64,000 bases of DNA from a secondary endosymbiont of Heteropsylla cubana (GTDB lineage: Bacteria; Pseudomonadota; Gammaproteobacteria; Enterobacterales; Enterobacteriaceae): NCBI RefSeq assembly GCF_000287355.1, contig NC_018420.1, forward strand, positions 124,001 to 188,000, read 5' to 3'. A model generated the notes under the pieces. It saw only the letters and a list, made by a program, of their open reading frames with translations. It ran no database searches and was not told the origin of the DNA. Made by a program: the position numbers and the translations under genes. Below, in pieces: positions 37,212 to 50,207 of the stretch; the stretch's first letter is position 1; each line of letters opens with the position of its first letter.

Positions 37212-38721
37212 CTTTTTATTCCAAATAATATTCTAAACAGCCATCATGTTATGAACGATGACTCTACATTATGTTTAATAATATAACTTATTATTTAAAT
37301 TAAAAATCACTATTTTTTTACTACCGATAATTGTAATTCGAGAGATGGGATTAAAAACATATTTTCCTAAAGCATATTTAATGTCTAGTTATTATAGATC
37401 TAAAAAAATTACTTATCTCATCATACGCTATGCTACTCTTAGGTTCAAGGTATAGAATCGTTTCTCAAGCTTAATAATGTTTATAAAAAAATTGTCTCTA
37501 CAACCACCCCCCCTTCTAATATTAAAAAGATCTTACTGACTGCACTAGCTGAACTACCTGCGTAAAACACAAATATTTTTTTCACATTTTTAATAACATT
37601 ATTGTTAAACGGTTACTTTTTTTATATGACCTTATCTTATTCACCTAATGTTATTATATACATTTAACTACTATGTTATCTAAAATTTATTTTAGTTGTT
37701 TTAATGTGGTATGTTTTTATTTATTCCGAACCGACACAGCGAACGACTTTACTACGCTGTAACTAATCTTGATCGATTAAAGAAATCGTTCTTTTAATAT
37801 ATACGTATATGTAATAATCTATTATAGACCACTTATCTGCTAATCTAGATTACTCTAGAGCAATCTCTAAGCACACCCCCTTAAAGTTTGTTTTTATGTA
37901 TAAGTTTCGCTAATCGCATATTTCGGGTTATTTGTTAAACTAGGTATATAGTAATTATATTTTTATTAAACTAACATTAATTCAATATTCTGACTTACTG
38001 TACTATTTTATAGCAATCACAACTTAAAATAACATATGGTTCTTTATATATTCGTTACATGAACACGTCTATTAAAGAAAAGAAATTCAAGAGTGTTTTA
38101 CGATATCTTTAAATGATAAGTAGACTACTTTTTATACGTCTAAAAAATATGTTTCTCAGTCAGCATGAAAAATCATCTTTAAGTATAAAAAATAAAAATA
38201 ATATCGCTATCATTAATGTTAGACCTATAAAATATATATTGATTTTTATAGGATTTGGGAGATGCTGTTAAGTAAATTATAAATCTATATCTCTCTCTAA
38301 CCGCTAAGATATCAAACACCCTAAAATCAAAAAAAAATGCACTCACAAGCTGTATTTTAAAAAATAATTTTTATTAAATTATTAATAATTAAATATTATT
38401 TGATCGATATAATTTTAGTATTAAAAATACTAAATATATAGCACATATACTGTTGCAGTATAAGCCTAATAATTACAATTATTATAGAAAATTTATATAA
38501 ATATATTAATCAAATTTTATATAGCAATAACTATTCTAGCCGAAGTTAAATAAGGGTAGTTTTATGATAGTACCAATGAACATCTTTTCAATTAATACAA
38601 ATTAGATCTACTTAGAATGGCTAGAAACTATAATTTACTATCATGTTGATAAACTTATCATCGAATAAATCTAGCAAGTAATTTTTTCAAATTATAAAAT
38701 AAACAGGAGTCTTTTGATAAA
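37212..38721. other. Noncoding region between divergent mntH and yibN
   Basis: About 1.5 kb with no gene recognised. It contains a C-run near 37509 and some slightly richer patches (37700-37800) that may be gene remains. Promoters of mntH and of the yibN cluster must lie at its two ends. Confidence 0.55.
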
Positions 38722-39159
38722 ATGCAAAAATTTATTCAATTTTTTATAAAACATTTCATACTTAGCCTCTCCTGGATATTTATTTTTTGCACGCTTATTT
38801 TCGTTGTTTTTCAAAACTACTTTTCTAAGTTAAAAAAAATAACCCGTATTGAAGCTATCCAATTGATTAATAAAGAAGATGCAGTAATTATTGATTTGAG
38901 GGACTATTATGATTACCAAAAAGGACATATCGTTAATAGCTTAAATTTAAGTCAGCTAGATCTTAAGTGTCAGAATTTACAAACATTAGGGAAAGAAAAA
39001 CATAAGCCCATTATTGTTGTCTGCAATACCGGAAATGAGTCTTATTCCTCAGCAAAAACTCTAATCACAGCTGGATTCAATCGAGTTTATGTTCTTACAG
39101 AAGGGATTTACGGATGGAAAAAAGAAAATTTACCCCTAGTAAGTTCTAAATCAACCTGA
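38722..39159 (+). CDS. yibN: Membrane-anchored rhodanese-domain protein YibN
   Basis: 145 residues (143 in E. coli YibN). One N-terminal membrane segment (about 12-30) is followed by a cytoplasmic rhodanese domain with INKEDAVIIDLRD, KGHIVNSLNL and the loop VVCNTGNES. The loop starts with Cys101 in the canonical C-x-x-G-x-x-S arrangement, so a sulfurtransferase or redox role is plausible. YibN has been linked to protein export and the membrane insertion machinery, but its exact role is not settled. First gene of the conserved cluster yibN-grxC-secB-gpsA, with a 20-base gap to grxC. GGAG lies 12 bases before the ATG. Confidence 0.92.
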   Translation: MQKFIQFFIKHFILSLSWIFIFCTLIFVVFQNYFSKLKKITRIEAIQLINKEDAVIIDLRDYYDYQKGHIVNSLNLSQLDLKCQNLQTLGKEKHKPIIVVCNTGNESYSSAKTLITAGFNRVYVLTEGIYGWKKENLPLVSSKST

Positions 39160-39179
39160 TTCTAAATAAGAAAGAAAAT

Positions 39180-39458
39180 ATGGCTAACATAAAAATTTAT
39201 ACTAAAATAACTTGTCCATTTTGTCATAGAGCAAAAGAATTAATTACATCTAAAAAAATTTCTTTTAAGGAAATCTCTATTGACGGACGTTCTGACTTAA
39301 GAGAAGAGATGATAAAAATAAGCGGCCAGACCACAGTCCCACAAATCTTTATCAATAATAAACATATAGGAGGATATGATGATTTATATGCACTCGATAT
39401 AAATGGCCAACTTGACCAACTACTTACATTACCTGACCTAATAGGTCGACCGCTTTAA
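39180..39458 (+). CDS. grxC: Glutaredoxin 3
   Basis: Glutathione-dependent disulfide reductase. The 92 residues open [20 protein letters not shown]. The active site is CPFC (Cys12, Cys15; E. coli has CPYC). The cis-proline TVP (52-54) and the GG pair of the glutathione site (64-65) are present. The C-terminus is about nine residues longer than in E. coli (83). It lies between yibN and secB as usual and is probably cotranscribed with them. Confidence 0.96.
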   Translation: MANIKIYTKITCPFCHRAKELITSKKISFKEISIDGRSDLREEMIKISGQTTVPQIFINNKHIGGYDDLYALDINGQLDQLLTLPDLIGRPL

Positions 39459-39499
39459 TCATCGCGTCTAATCGAGCGATTTACATAAAGGGTGTTGCA

Positions 39500-39958
39500 A
39501 TGTCAAAACCAAGTCATACTGAAATGGTTTTTCAAATTCACCGAATTTACAGCAAAGATATTTCTTTTGAAACACCTCATTCCCCTCAAGTCTTCCACCA
39601 AGAATGGCATCCTGAAATCAAGGTAGATCTAGATACTACCTCTAAAAAATTGGAGGAAAAGATTTATGAGGTTATACTACGAGTCACCGTAGTAACAACG
39701 TTAGGAAAAGATGTTGCATTTTTATGTGAAGTCAATCAGGCAGGTATATTCACTATTTCCGGAATCACTTCTAATCAAATTACGCATTGCCTTGGTGCAT
39801 ATTGCCCAACTATTCTATTTCCATATGCTCGCGAGTGCATTACAAGCCAAGTATCTCGTGGAACCTTCCCACAATTAAACTTAGCGCCCGTTAATTTTGA
39901 TACCCTATTTATGAAATACGTTCAACAAGAAAAAAGAAAAGATAACCAGACCATTTAG
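39500..39958 (+). CDS. secB: Protein-export chaperone SecB
   Basis: Tetrameric cytoplasmic chaperone that holds preproteins unfolded and hands them to SecA. The 152 residues (155 in E. coli) keep [14 protein letters not shown], the [10 protein letters not shown] strand, [19 protein letters not shown] and [23 protein letters not shown] precedes the ATG at good spacing. The C-terminal tail, which binds SecA in E. coli, is short and Lys-rich. It is 14 bases from gpsA, as in the standard cluster. Confidence 0.97.
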   Translation: MSKPSHTEMVFQIHRIYSKDISFETPHSPQVFHQEWHPEIKVDLDTTSKKLEEKIYEVILRVTVVTTLGKDVAFLCEVNQAGIFTISGITSNQITHCLGAYCPTILFPYARECITSQVSRGTFPQLNLAPVNFDTLFMKYVQQEKRKDNQTI

Positions 39959-39972
39959 CAGAATACTTAATT

Positions 39973-40989
39973 ATGTACAAAAATGCTTCCATGAGTGTTA
40001 TTGGCGCAGGTGCTTACGGAACAGCTCTATCCATTAGCCTAGCTCGAAATGGTCATAGTGTGTTGCTTTGGGGGCACAATCCCGCTCATATCCAACAATT
40101 AAAACTAACACGCTGCAATAAAGCTTTTTTACCAAATATCGCTTTTCCACCATCACTACACTTAGAAATATCTCTACCTGTAGCCCTGTCCGCTAGTCCC
40201 AATATTCTAATTGTAGTACCGAGTCACATGTTTAGCTCTATACTTAAACAAATAAAGCCATATTTGCGGGCAGATTCTCGAATCGTTTGGGCTACAAAAG
40301 GATTAGATCCTGAAACAGGTAGACTTTTACAAGAAGTGGCAGAAGATATTTTAGGTAAACAAATACCCCTAGCAGTTCTATCGGGGCCAACATTTGCCTC
40401 CGAGTTAGCGGAAGGACTACCCACAGCTATCACTCTGGCAGCTACCGATTCAAAATTTAGCATCGATTTACAGCGTTTGTTACACTGTGATGAAAATTTT
40501 CGGGTGTATAGTAATTCCGATATAATCGGCGTTCAATTAGGTGGTGCAGTAAAGAATGTTATTGCCATTGGAGCCGGAATTTCTGATGGTATCGGTTTTG
40601 GCGCTAACGCCTTAACAGCATTAATTACGCGGGGGTTAACTGAAATGTCACGACTAGGAACCGCGATGGGTGCAAACCCAGAAACTTTTATGGGAATGGC
40701 AGGATTGGGAGATTTAATCCTTAGTTGTACCAACAATCAGTCACGAAACCGCCAATTCGGTATATTGATAGGACAAGGTATTACTATCGAAATAGCAAAA
40801 AAAACTGCTGGAAAAATAGTAGAAGGATACCGTAATACCAAAGAAGTATTAGCAGTGGCTTCTCGATACGGCATCGAAATGCCAATTACTGAGCAAATTT
40901 ATGAAGTGCTTTATCAGGGGAAAGACGCTTACCAAGCAGCTTTAACACTGCTTCGTCGCGCTAAGAAATCAGAAAAGAATAACTTTTAA
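39973..40989 (+). CDS. gpsA: Glycerol-3-phosphate dehydrogenase [NAD(P)+]
   Basis: Reduces dihydroxyacetone phosphate to glycerol 3-phosphate for phospholipid synthesis. The 338 residues (339 in E. coli) show the nucleotide fold GAGAYGT (11-17), [44 protein letters not shown] with the catalytic Lys, and [12 protein letters not shown]. It is the last gene of yibN-grxC-secB-gpsA. cysE, which follows in E. coli, is missing. An inverted repeat (TTATCTC/GAGATAA, 41080-41117) about 90 bases downstream may end the transcript. Confidence 0.97.
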   Translation: MYKNASMSVIGAGAYGTALSISLARNGHSVLLWGHNPAHIQQLKLTRCNKAFLPNIAFPPSLHLEISLPVALSASPNILIVVPSHMFSSILKQIKPYLRADSRIVWATKGLDPETGRLLQEVAEDILGKQIPLAVLSGPTFASELAEGLPTAITLAATDSKFSIDLQRLLHCDENFRVYSNSDIIGVQLGGAVKNVIAIGAGISDGIGFGANALTALITRGLTEMSRLGTAMGANPETFMGMAGLGDLILSCTNNQSRNRQFGILIGQGITIEIAKKTAGKIVEGYRNTKEVLAVASRYGIEMPITEQIYEVLYQGKDAYQAALTLLRRAKKSEKNNF

Positions 40990-41722
40990 AGTATTTTTAT
41001 GAAAATAAAAAAAGTTAAAAACGTAGAAAATTAACGTACTACCATCTTTTTACAATTACTTTTATAGATCTAAAAAAGGTTATCTCATCTTTAAAAAAAT
41101 TCTTTAAGTAGAGATAATTGACATTAAATTTTTCTAAAAAATATTCTATTTTATATGTCATATAGTATAAATTTTATCCATAAATTAACAAAATTAAAAT
41201 TTTCTCATCAAACTCATTGTAACCAGTCACTAAAATAATTAATTGTTTTTTAATTAGATTTTAAAACTATTTTGCTTAATAAATAATAAAATTATTTACG
41301 CAATATTATACAAAAACAAGCAATCCTCTATATTTAAATACGGAGTAATAACAAAAAATCGCTCATGTTTTAACTAATCTCATTAAAGATTCGGATCAAA
41401 ATACAACTAAATAATAATATCTTAATAAGTAAATATAATTTTAGAAATTATTTTAATCAAATAGATGTAACTGATAATACAACATCGATTTTCAAAGTAA
41501 TATATTCAGTGAACATTTTAATAAAAAAAAATACCCAAAAACTATTTTTAAGTTAATAACTTTATTATGCAGCTTTTCAATAATGTTTATTATTAATAAA
41601 AAAATCTTAGCGCAAACGTTATTATAATTAAATAATATTTATTTTTTTTAAACTAAAAAATTTGATTTGTTGTTAATAAAAACATGATAAAACCACATTA
41701 AATGTTCTAAATTTCCGAAACA
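40990..41722. other. Noncoding region between convergent gpsA and fabI
   Basis: About 730 bases, A+T-rich. There is a 7-bp inverted repeat at 41080-41117 with a long loop and no T-run. No trace of cysE can be read. Confidence 0.55.
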
Positions 41723-42511
41723 TCAATCTAGATCCGGTGCATTCATAGCTACAATATTAAAACCACCATCTACATGTATCACTTCACCAGTAATCCCCGA
41801 AGACAGATCAGAACATAAAAAAGCAGCAACATTTCCAATGTTTTCTATAGTAATAACATCTCGAACAGGAGTTGCTTCTTTAACTGCAGCAAGCATATTC
41901 TTAAAATTCTTGATACCAGATGCAGCTAAAGTACGAATAGGACCGGCAGATATAGCGTTTACTCGAACACCTTGTTTCCCCATAGCATTAGCCATATACC
42001 GAGTGTTAGCTTCTAAAGAAGCTTTAGCAAGACCCATAACATTGTAGTAAGGGATGGCACGTTCCGAACCTAAATAAGTTAATGTTAAAAGGGCAGCATT
42101 AGGGCGTAGCATTTTTCGGCAAGATTTAGCTAAAGCCACGAAACTGTACGCGCTGATATCATGTGCGATTGCGAAACCCTCTCGAGTAACAACATTAACA
42201 TAATCACCTTCTAATTGGTCACTAGGAGCATAAGCAATCGCGTGTACAAACCCGTCAAAACTAGGCCAAATATCTGCTAAATTACTAAACAGAGCATCGA
42301 TACTACTATCTTGTGCCACATCACACGGTAATACAATTTTAGAATTAAATTTAGCAGCAAAGCCTTCTATGCGTGATTTGAATTTAACACTTTGATAAGT
42401 AAAAGCAAGCTCTGCTTGCTCACGGTGCATTGCCTGAGCAATACCAAACGCGATAGATCGATCGCTTACAATACCAGTGACTAAAATACGCTTACCTGCA
42501 AGAAAGCTCAT
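41723..42511 (-). CDS. fabI: Enoyl-[acyl-carrier-protein] reductase [NADH]
   Basis: Last reductive step of each fatty-acid elongation cycle, and the triclosan target. The 262 residues are the E. coli length. The catalytic residues Tyr146, Tyr156 and Lys163 are in place in [19 protein letters not shown], and [18 protein letters not shown] and [14 protein letters not shown] are intact. The segment SIGFAP of E. coli reads AIAYAP here (91-96). AAGGAG precedes the ATG at ideal spacing. The gene stands alone. Confidence 0.98.
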   Translation of the reverse strand: MSFLAGKRILVTGIVSDRSIAFGIAQAMHREQAELAFTYQSVKFKSRIEGFAAKFNSKIVLPCDVAQDSSIDALFSNLADIWPSFDGFVHAIAYAPSDQLEGDYVNVVTREGFAIAHDISAYSFVALAKSCRKMLRPNAALLTLTYLGSERAIPYYNVMGLAKASLEANTRYMANAMGKQGVRVNAISAGPIRTLAASGIKNFKNMLAAVKEATPVRDVITIENIGNVAAFLCSDLSSGITGEVIHVDGGFNIVAMNAPDLD

Positions 42512-44205
42512 AGAATTACTCCTTAGTAATTATTATCTATAATCGTATTCATTTTATAATTTTATACCCTGTTATTATTCGTTCATAAATAACGTTAAAT
42601 ATAGCGATCTCTTCGAAATAAATATTGATAATTAGCTCTTTTTTTTTAGATAAAGATTATCTCCTATAAATATACAGATCTTTTTTGTCTATTTGTAAAG
42701 AAAATTATTCCCTTAATACTCTTTAATATAAAGAAATAGTTATAACTATTGATATATTTTCTTTCAAAGAATTTTAGATAGTCTCAAGAAAAAATATTTA
42801 TACAACAATTGTTGTTATAGATATTAAAATATATAATCATTCTTTATTTTTTTATTTTTTTATGCGCAATTACTCTGTAAATTTTATTTTTTTATTCACC
42901 ACTAACTCCCCATAGTATAAATTAGTCTAATATTGCAATTCAGTCTTCTTCAAGAAAAAAATAAATGTTTTTATCTAATTAATTATTTATACATCACTAA
43001 TAAATTGAAGCATGATAATCACTATTACCGCATCCTTCTTATATTTTTAAACTTAAGTGATCTACAAAAGGGATTAAACATGAACACTGATTCTATCAAT
43101 TCGTAATCAGTTATAATAAATTTTATATCGTAAACACCACTGTTTCTATAGTTCTTACTTTTAGTTTGTTGATTTTTTCTTTTATAATACGTTATTATAT
43201 TAGTTATACGTACTGTCATTAAGAATAATTAGCAATCTTTGTTAATAATTAACAAAACATTTAAAGTTCATGCTTAACTTTTAAGGTAATATATCTTATG
43301 CTTATCCTATTCGTTTGGTAATAAGTAAACACTTTACTATTTTTTAATTAAATCTGAGTCGAATTAAAAATCAAAATAAAATAATGTGCATATATATATT
43401 TACAGTATAGACAAACATAATGTTGTTATATTGCTTTATTAATAATTATTTATATACAAAGCACCTAATTGTGCTATTTGAATATTTTTGTTAAATAATT
43501 AATGCATTTAAATATATTGTTAAGAAACTTCCTTTCTAAATACTTCATCTATTAAATACACTAATCTCATTGTAAACTTTTTCAAAAAAATTCTACATTT
43601 CAAAATTAAAACATTATATTAATAATATAAACATCAAAATATTTAATATAAATATGATTTTTTGTTAAAAAAATAAATTTAAATAATAATAAATTATTAA
43701 AATAATTAATATACATTGATAATATATAAAATATTTTATATTTATGTAAACTGTATTTTTTTTATAAAAACATATGTTATTATCTATAATAGATTTATTA
43801 TATCTTTATTAATAATCACTCCTGATGTCTTATTTATTTTTAATCAATTAAACATATTATTAAAACAACTAGATAATTTTGATTTAAAATAATAAACAAA
43901 TACAAACTTATCATATTGAATTGTATTGTAGAACAAATAAAATTCATCAATACTGTAATATGCAGATATTCTAATTAAAATTAACTTTTTCACTCTTCAT
44001 TAAATACTTAAAAACCTCTATGATCATAGACAAACGAAAATAATATAATGTAATAGTAATAAATATAAATTTAATTATCTATTAAAATAATATTTTAACA
44101 AGTCTTAATAGCATCTTTATCTCTTTAATGACCAACAATCCACTTAAAGCGTCAGTGGCTACTGTTATCCGTTTGATCGGTTTTCATTAAAAATAATTGA
44201 TTTTA
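42512..44205. other. Noncoding region between coaD and fabI
   Basis: About 1.7 kb, very A+T-rich, with no gene recognised. A 64-codon minus-strand frame (43025-43219) looks like chance. Confidence 0.6.
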
Positions 44206-44691
44206 TCATGAAATACTTAACTTTTCCTGAAGTTCCTTAGCAATAAACTCGGGCAAAAAGTAATCTACATCTCCACCGTGCAGCGCCACATCTTTTACAA
44301 GACTAGAAGAAACATAAGACCAATCCTGATCCGACAACATAAAAACCGTCTCTAAGGTCGGCATAAAATATCGATTCATTTTTGCTAGCTGCATTTCATA
44401 ATTGACATCCATAATTGTACGCACCCCTCGAATAAGTATATTTCCTTTCTGGTGCCGAGCAAAATCTACTATCAAGTTACTAAAAGCTGCAACTCTTACT
44501 GTAGGCAAATGCGAAGTGACTTGGATGGCCATGGAAAGACGTTCTTTTAAATTAAAAAGTGGACATTTTTGTGGATTAGCAGAAATGGCAAGCACAACAA
44601 TATCAAATATTTTTGTAGCACGAGTTAATAAATCCAGATGTCCATTAGTTATCGGATCGAAAGTACCTGGATAAATAGCTTTTTTTATCAT
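44206..44691 (-). CDS. coaD: Phosphopantetheine adenylyltransferase
   Basis: Fourth step of CoA synthesis: transfers AMP from ATP to 4'-phosphopantetheine. The 161 residues (159 in E. coli) open [20 protein letters not shown], with Thr10 and the nucleotidyl-transferase His18. The second motif VSSSLVKD is present, as is the substrate segment [23 protein letters not shown]. In enterobacteria it lies near rpmB-rpmG or waaA; here it is alone. The next enzyme, coaE, is also in this window, so the end of the CoA route is complete. Confidence 0.97.
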   Translation of the reverse strand: MIKKAIYPGTFDPITNGHLDLLTRATKIFDIVVLAISANPQKCPLFNLKERLSMAIQVTSHLPTVRVAAFSNLIVDFARHQKGNILIRGVRTIMDVNYEMQLAKMNRYFMPTLETVFMLSDQDWSYVSSSLVKDVALHGGDVDYFLPEFIAKELQEKLSIS

Positions 44692-46061
44692 TGTTTTCTC
44701 TTATAACTTACCTTTAAGAAAATCTTAAAAATCACACTTACTTGTAAATAGTAATTTCACTCCAAAAAAAAGATCTATTACAAAAAATATAGCTATTATA
44801 GATCAATATAAAAAATTTTACATAATTCATCAAAGCACCTACATGATTTATAATATCATTGTAATATAGTTTTACTACTTGATCGGATTGAAATCGTTTT
44901 TTATAAACTGTATCTTTATTTACATACTTTATAAAATTTTTTTCATTTAAAAATAATTTAAATCACTAAATGCTAATGATAATTAACTTTTATTTTATAA
45001 CCGAATATTCCTATAGTATCCATAAGAAGAAATAAGAAATTTTATTAGGTGATTTTCTCCTGGAAATGTCATCGACATTATATAGTAATAACAGTTAGAA
45101 AACACTTATTAAGATTTCTGGTAAATATTGATATATTATATAAAATTAGCACTTGTATGTCAGTCTTACTATAACGTGTTTTATAAAGTAGTTATATCGT
45201 GAATTTAATATTCACATACCTTGTAATCTTCAGGTATCTACTATTTTTCTTATGTATACATTCTAAAAAAGATCTTGTGGTTCTTGTATTCACCAAAAGT
45301 AAATCGGATTTACCACAGATATTTTTTATATTTAATTTAACTGTTTTTATTAATCGCTGCTTCTTAATCATGAATTGTCTATTGTTAATAAAAATCACAC
45401 CTATGATAAACTAATTTAATGCACTGATTTAATTTATACAATCAAGGTTATAACGATGTTTTATTATTAATCAATATATAGATAAAATAACATGTTTTAG
45501 AAATAAATAAGGGCAAGTATTCTGGTTAGAAATTCATTCTTTATTTATAGCAATACATACTAATTTAGTAACTCATTTTAGTTAAAAACTTTGAGTGTCT
45601 GATTACCATATTTAAAAAACAGAAAGTTATGGAAACCAATAAAATGTAGATTACATTTTGGAACAATATGCCAATTATTAAATCCATAATAAATTTTATA
45701 GCTTACAAACTACCAACTTTATTAAAAAAAAGTTACAATCAATGTTCTTCTATACACAAAAATAATTAGATAATAACTTATAATAATTATAATAAAATTA
45801 TTATTTATAAGTAAGTCTTACTTTAAGAGATCATTTAAAAAAATACTTCTCAAAAAAATAATATTTTAAATATAATTATATTAAAGTAAATTAATAACTT
45901 AATATAATTAAAAATCAGCTAATCAAATGTAAACTTCATAAAAAAAATAAATATTACATCGAGACGTTCATGTTTACTCTCTAAATAAATAAAACTTATC
46001 ATTATAGTATACAACTATATCTACAAATACCACTATCCTCTTGAAAATAAAGGTATTTATA
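44692..46061. other. Noncoding region between divergent coaD and argS
   Basis: About 1.4 kb with no gene recognised. Two overlapping opposite-strand frames at 45192-45414 are mirror images of one another and look like chance. An imperfect A/T hairpin lies around 45775-45811. Confidence 0.6.
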
Positions 46062-47792
46062 ATGAATATACAGAATCTTCTTTCAAATAAAATCTATCAA
46101 GCTCTTCTCACCGCTGGCGCAAACCCCGATTGTGAACCACAAGTTTGTCAAACATCGAATCCTCAATTTGGCGATTATCAAGCTAATGGAATTATGGAGA
46201 TCGCCAAAAATATTGGTTTACAACCCCGCTTTCTAGCAGAAAGAGTCGTTAATTTATTACAATTAAATGATATCGCCTATAAAGTTGATATTGTAGATCC
46301 TGGTTTTATTAATATTTTTCTTCAATCAAGTTGGCTAGAAAAACACCTTTTTGCAGCTCTATCCTGTCCGCGACTTGGCATTAAAGCTGTTTTACCAAAA
46401 ACTATTGTAGTGGATTATTCTTCACCTAACGTTGCTAAAGAAATGCATGTTGGTCATCTGCGTTCAACTATTATCGGTGATGCCTCAGTTCGTACTTTAT
46501 CTTTTTTGGGTCATACGGTTATTCGAGCTAATCATATAGGTGATTGGGGAACGCAGTTCGGAATGCTAATCGCTTACTTAGAAAAAGTTCAGTATACTAA
46601 TGAAACAACAATAAATCTTTCAAAATTAGAAAATTTCTATCGTGCTGCTAAGCAGCATTACGACGAGGATCTAGAATTTGCTAAACGCGCGCGCAGCTAT
46701 ACAGTTCAACTCCAAAAAGGTAACGAATATTGCCGACAACTTTGGAGGAAATTAGTCGATATAACTATATCACAAAATCAAAAAATCTACGAACGCCTGA
46801 ATGTCACATTAACACGCGAAGATATTATGGGAGAAAGTCTTTATAGCACAATGCTGTCAGATATTGTTGAAGACTTAAAAGAAAAAGGGATGGCTGTCGT
46901 CAACAAGGGAGCCTCCATTATTTTTCTAAATGAATTTAAAAATAAAGAAGGTAACCCCATGGGGGTAATTATTCAAAAAAAAGATGGCGCTTATCTGTAT
47001 ACCACCACCGATATCGCTTGCGCGAAATATCGTTATGAAACATTACAAGCTAATCGGGTAATCTATTACGTTGATTCCAGACAACACCAACATCTGGTTC
47101 AAGCCTGGACTATTGCGCGAAAAGCGGGCTATATCCCTGAATCGGTATCGTTTGAACACCATATGTTTGGTATGATACTAGGAAAAGATAAAAAACCTTT
47201 TAAAACTCGAGCAGGAAACACCATTAAGTTAGTCGATCTACTAGATGAAGCGCTAGAACGTGCCCGTCGTGTGGTATTGGCTAAACACCCTGCAATAGAT
47301 ACTAAAGAGTTAGAAACTTTAGCTAAAATAATAGGAATTGGTGCGCTTAAATATGCAGATTTATCGAAAAATAGAAATACTGATTATGTTTTCAACTGGG
47401 ACAACATGCTTACCTTTGAGGGTAATACAGCTCCCTATATACAATATGCCTACGCTCGTATTATCTCAATATTTAAACGCATTAAGGAAGACAATCAAAA
47501 TCTTAATAAACAATTTTTTTTAAAAACAACCTCAGAACATCAACTGGCAGTTCATTTATTAAAGTTAGAAGAAACGATTACTATTATTGCATCTCGCGGA
47601 ACACCACATGTTCTTTGTTCTTATCTATATGATTTAGCTGTATTGTTCTCTACTTTTTACGAAAAATGTCCGATCCTGAAAACTGCAGATGCAGCTTTAC
47701 GTGAAAGTCGACTACAATTAGCCATACTTACTGCGCGCACAATAAAACAAGGCCTGGATTTACTAGGAATCCAAACCGTAGAGCGAATGTAA
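46062..47792 (+). CDS. argS: Arginyl-tRNA synthetase
   Basis: Class I synthetase charging tRNA-Arg. From the ATG at 46062 it has 576 residues (577 in E. coli) and aligns from [10 protein letters not shown]. The N-terminal add-1 domain is followed by [20 protein letters not shown] with the HIGH-type HVGH (129-132), the KFKNKEG and SRQHQHL segments, KPFKTRAG in place of a classical KMSKS, and the anticodon-binding DALR domain ending in [13 protein letters not shown] precedes this ATG. A TTG seven codons upstream is in frame but has no homology. It is convergent with coaE, 62 bases apart. Confidence 0.98.
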   Translation: MNIQNLLSNKIYQALLTAGANPDCEPQVCQTSNPQFGDYQANGIMEIAKNIGLQPRFLAERVVNLLQLNDIAYKVDIVDPGFINIFLQSSWLEKHLFAALSCPRLGIKAVLPKTIVVDYSSPNVAKEMHVGHLRSTIIGDASVRTLSFLGHTVIRANHIGDWGTQFGMLIAYLEKVQYTNETTINLSKLENFYRAAKQHYDEDLEFAKRARSYTVQLQKGNEYCRQLWRKLVDITISQNQKIYERLNVTLTREDIMGESLYSTMLSDIVEDLKEKGMAVVNKGASIIFLNEFKNKEGNPMGVIIQKKDGAYLYTTTDIACAKYRYETLQANRVIYYVDSRQHQHLVQAWTIARKAGYIPESVSFEHHMFGMILGKDKKPFKTRAGNTIKLVDLLDEALERARRVVLAKHPAIDTKELETLAKIIGIGALKYADLSKNRNTDYVFNWDNMLTFEGNTAPYIQYAYARIISIFKRIKEDNQNLNKQFFLKTTSEHQLAVHLLKLEETITIIASRGTPHVLCSYLYDLAVLFSTFYEKCPILKTADAALRESRLQLAILTARTIKQGLDLLGIQTVERM

Positions 47793-47854
47793 AAAGTCAT
47801 ATATGTTATTTTATTTCTAAATGAAAATGATTCAGTTAATAACTTACTATAAGG

Positions 47855-48457
47855 TTATTGATGTGCAAGTTTAAGATAAAGATGATGCAACATAGTAACA
47901 GACTCAATAACCTCTTCAGGAAGCCCGTTATTATGAATAATATCATTTGCATAATCTAAACGTCGTTGAGACGACACTTGAGCTCTCAAAATTTTTATTA
48001 CTTCCTCTCGGCTAATTTTATCTCGACTTACCGTTCGAGCGATTTGGATTTCGGGATCTACATGTACAACCAATACCCGATTGGCGCGTTGTTGCAGGTT
48101 GTTTTCTACGAGAAGTGGTACTATCCATAGTAAATATGGAGCGCTAATAGTACGAAATTGTTGTTCACTTTTTTCTAAAATAATTGGATGTAAAAAACTA
48201 TTTAACCATGTTTTTTCTTTTTGATTTCTAAAAATACGAGCTCGTAATTTAGAGCGATCTAATGAATAATCTTTTCTTATAACGCTTAAACCAAAATATT
48301 CTACAATCATGTCCAACACTAGACTTTTTGGTTGTAATAATTCTCTAGCGATTACATCGGTATCTACTAAAGGTACTCCAAACCTAGAAAAAATATTAGC
48401 TACATGACTCTTTCCACTTCCAATACCACCGGTTAACGCTACAATCAATGGGGTCAT
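47855..48457 (-). CDS. coaE: Dephospho-CoA kinase
   Basis: Final step of CoA synthesis, phosphorylating the 3'-hydroxyl of dephospho-CoA. The 200 residues (206 in E. coli) open MTPLIVALTGGIGSGKS, the P-loop GGIGSGKS at 10-17, followed by DTDVIARELL, LHPIILE, PLLVENNLQQRANRVLVV and NNG near the end. AAGGGT lies before the ATG. The C-terminal tail is slightly shorter than in E. coli. Usual neighbours (guaC, zapD, yacG) are not seen. Confidence 0.97.
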   Translation of the reverse strand: MTPLIVALTGGIGSGKSHVANIFSRFGVPLVDTDVIARELLQPKSLVLDMIVEYFGLSVIRKDYSLDRSKLRARIFRNQKEKTWLNSFLHPIILEKSEQQFRTISAPYLLWIVPLLVENNLQQRANRVLVVHVDPEIQIARTVSRDKISREEVIKILRAQVSSQRRLDYANDIIHNNGLPEEVIESVTMLHHLYLKLAHQ

Positions 48458-48717
48458 CTTTACCCTTTTGTGAAAATATCAGTTATTAGATCACTTGCTA
48501 GCTATACACCAATTAATTTAGTAAGGATAAGATTTAAAACTTCCTTAGATTCTTAAGCTTGGTAATTAATTTTCTTTAACAAATTTTCAATTAAAAAAAA
48601 ATACTCAACCCGGATTGATAATCCATATTTATTGTTAAATATGAGTCAAGTTTTAATACTTTTAAAAGATATTAATTTATTAAATTATTTGATTGTTATA
48701 CAGTAAATTCAATTTAG

Positions 48718-48749
48718 TTATAAATAACTATCTTTATAAATAACTATCT
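48718..48749. repeat. 16-bp tandem duplication
   Basis: TTATAAATAACTATCT occurs twice, head to tail and identical. A simple slippage duplication in noncoding DNA. Confidence 0.8.
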
Positions 48750-49926
48750 TATCGATTAAGATATGCTGTGCATAACACTACCAGATCAGCATGTAACCCC
48801 ACGCATCAATAACTCATGACTAATAAACAAACTGCTTTCGTTGTACTATATTTATCATAAGTTATATAAAGAATATTGTATCTTTTAATTAATCACACCT
48901 ACGTAATAATCTAATCTAATTTTTTAATTTTTACTCATTATAGAAATATTAATAATATGATATGTGTTTGTTAGTAGAGTAATCAAAGAAATATCCCTTT
49001 TAAGGGATACTAACTATCCTCCTCTACTATACTAATTAAAAGTAACTTTTACAATTTATAAAAATCAATCATTAAGATTTATCCTAAATTTAACCAATCA
49101 GGTACGATTTAGAAGATAAGTATTTTTATATTATATACGTTGTTAACTGATTATAAATAATTATTTTAATAATATTAATATACATTAAATTATTTTTTTT
49201 ATTTTTAACGATTTTAATAAAATTTATTCATTTAAATTAATTAGTTAATTATTATAGATATGTCCGATCTGCTTCGCAACTACTAGATTAACTTTATGTC
49301 GAGTAATGTTATTCGTTTATTGATATCAGCGATTAGGCAATGATTGTATAAAATTTAAACTTTATTAAAATTAAAATATATAAAAATTAGTATAATTCTT
49401 TATAATATTTTTGTAACTAATATGTAGTATAAATGATCATTACATACTATCCAATAATTTTTGTGCATTTATATATTTAAAAGAATAGCGTTGTTTAAGT
49501 ATTCTCTTCTTTCGAGACTTTAGAATAAATTCAACTTATTTGAGCTATAGTCAAGATACTCTATAATATAGATAAATTTTATGACCTTAAAATAAGATTG
49601 AAAGTTACATCTTGATTTGTTTCTTTTTAAACCAAAAAAATACAAAATCACTGGTATGTAATACATATTAATAGATAGTCTACAAATAGTTATTATTTAG
49701 AATAATAATATATAAATTATTGCTTCATTTTAAATTAACATCATTTGATATCGTATAAAATAATAAAAAAACCTGAATGATGTTTATGTCGACAAATATA
49801 AATTCAATATTAAAATTGGAGCAAGTTAACCTACTAAACAAACATATTAAATTATCTTTATATAACATTAAAACAAAATCTTATGATTTATATTGTAAGA
49901 AAAAAAATTAAGAACTAAAAAAAATG

Positions 49927-49955
49927 TTGACAAAATGTATAAAAAAAACTTTAAT
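49927..49955 (+). promoter_or_regulatory. Possible sigma-70 promoter for tRNA-Asp/Trp
   Basis: TTGACA (49927-49932), 17 bases, then TTTAAT (49950-49955, 5 of 6). A consensus TATAAT follows at 49966-49971 without a good -35. The site lies about 250 bases before tRNA-Asp. The match is good, but A+T-rich DNA produces many such sites. Confidence 0.35.
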
Positions 49956-50207
49956 ATTGACGACTTATAATCGCATATATCAAATAAAAACCGAATATGA
50001 ATAACCTTAAATATAATAAATAATAAAATTAAATAAATATGAAATATAAATTCATTGAAGAATTCCCTCGTTTTTGTCATGTAACGCTTTAAAACAATTA
50101 AAACTTTAAAAACAACTAAATTCCAGACAAATCTAGAAATATAAAGAAAATAAAAAATCATTTAAAATCACATAACGCTATATTTTATTTTTATAATTAA
50201 TTTAGAT

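Larger units (their letters stand above)
48458..50207. other. Noncoding region between coaE and tRNA-Asp
   Basis: About 1.75 kb without a recognised gene. It contains a tandem 16-bp duplication (48718-48749), a 7-bp hairpin ATCCCTT/AAGGGAT at 48994-49009 and a possible tRNA promoter at 49927-49955. A 97-codon minus frame (49868-50161) is hydrophobic and Phe/Ile-rich and overlaps that promoter; I take it as chance. Confidence 0.55.

Noticed and set aside
45192..45414. Two overlapping frames on opposite strands between coaD and argS
   Set aside because: Each is the shadow of the other, with no family resemblance.
47838..47862. Inverted repeat AATAAC/GTTATT between convergent argS and coaE
   Set aside because: Short A/T stem with a bulge and no T-run; not separable from chance.
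49868..50161. 97-codon hydrophobic minus-strand frame before tRNA-Asp
   Set aside because: Phe/Ile/Leu-rich translation of A+T DNA, no recognisable family, and it overlaps a better-supported promoter site on the other strand.
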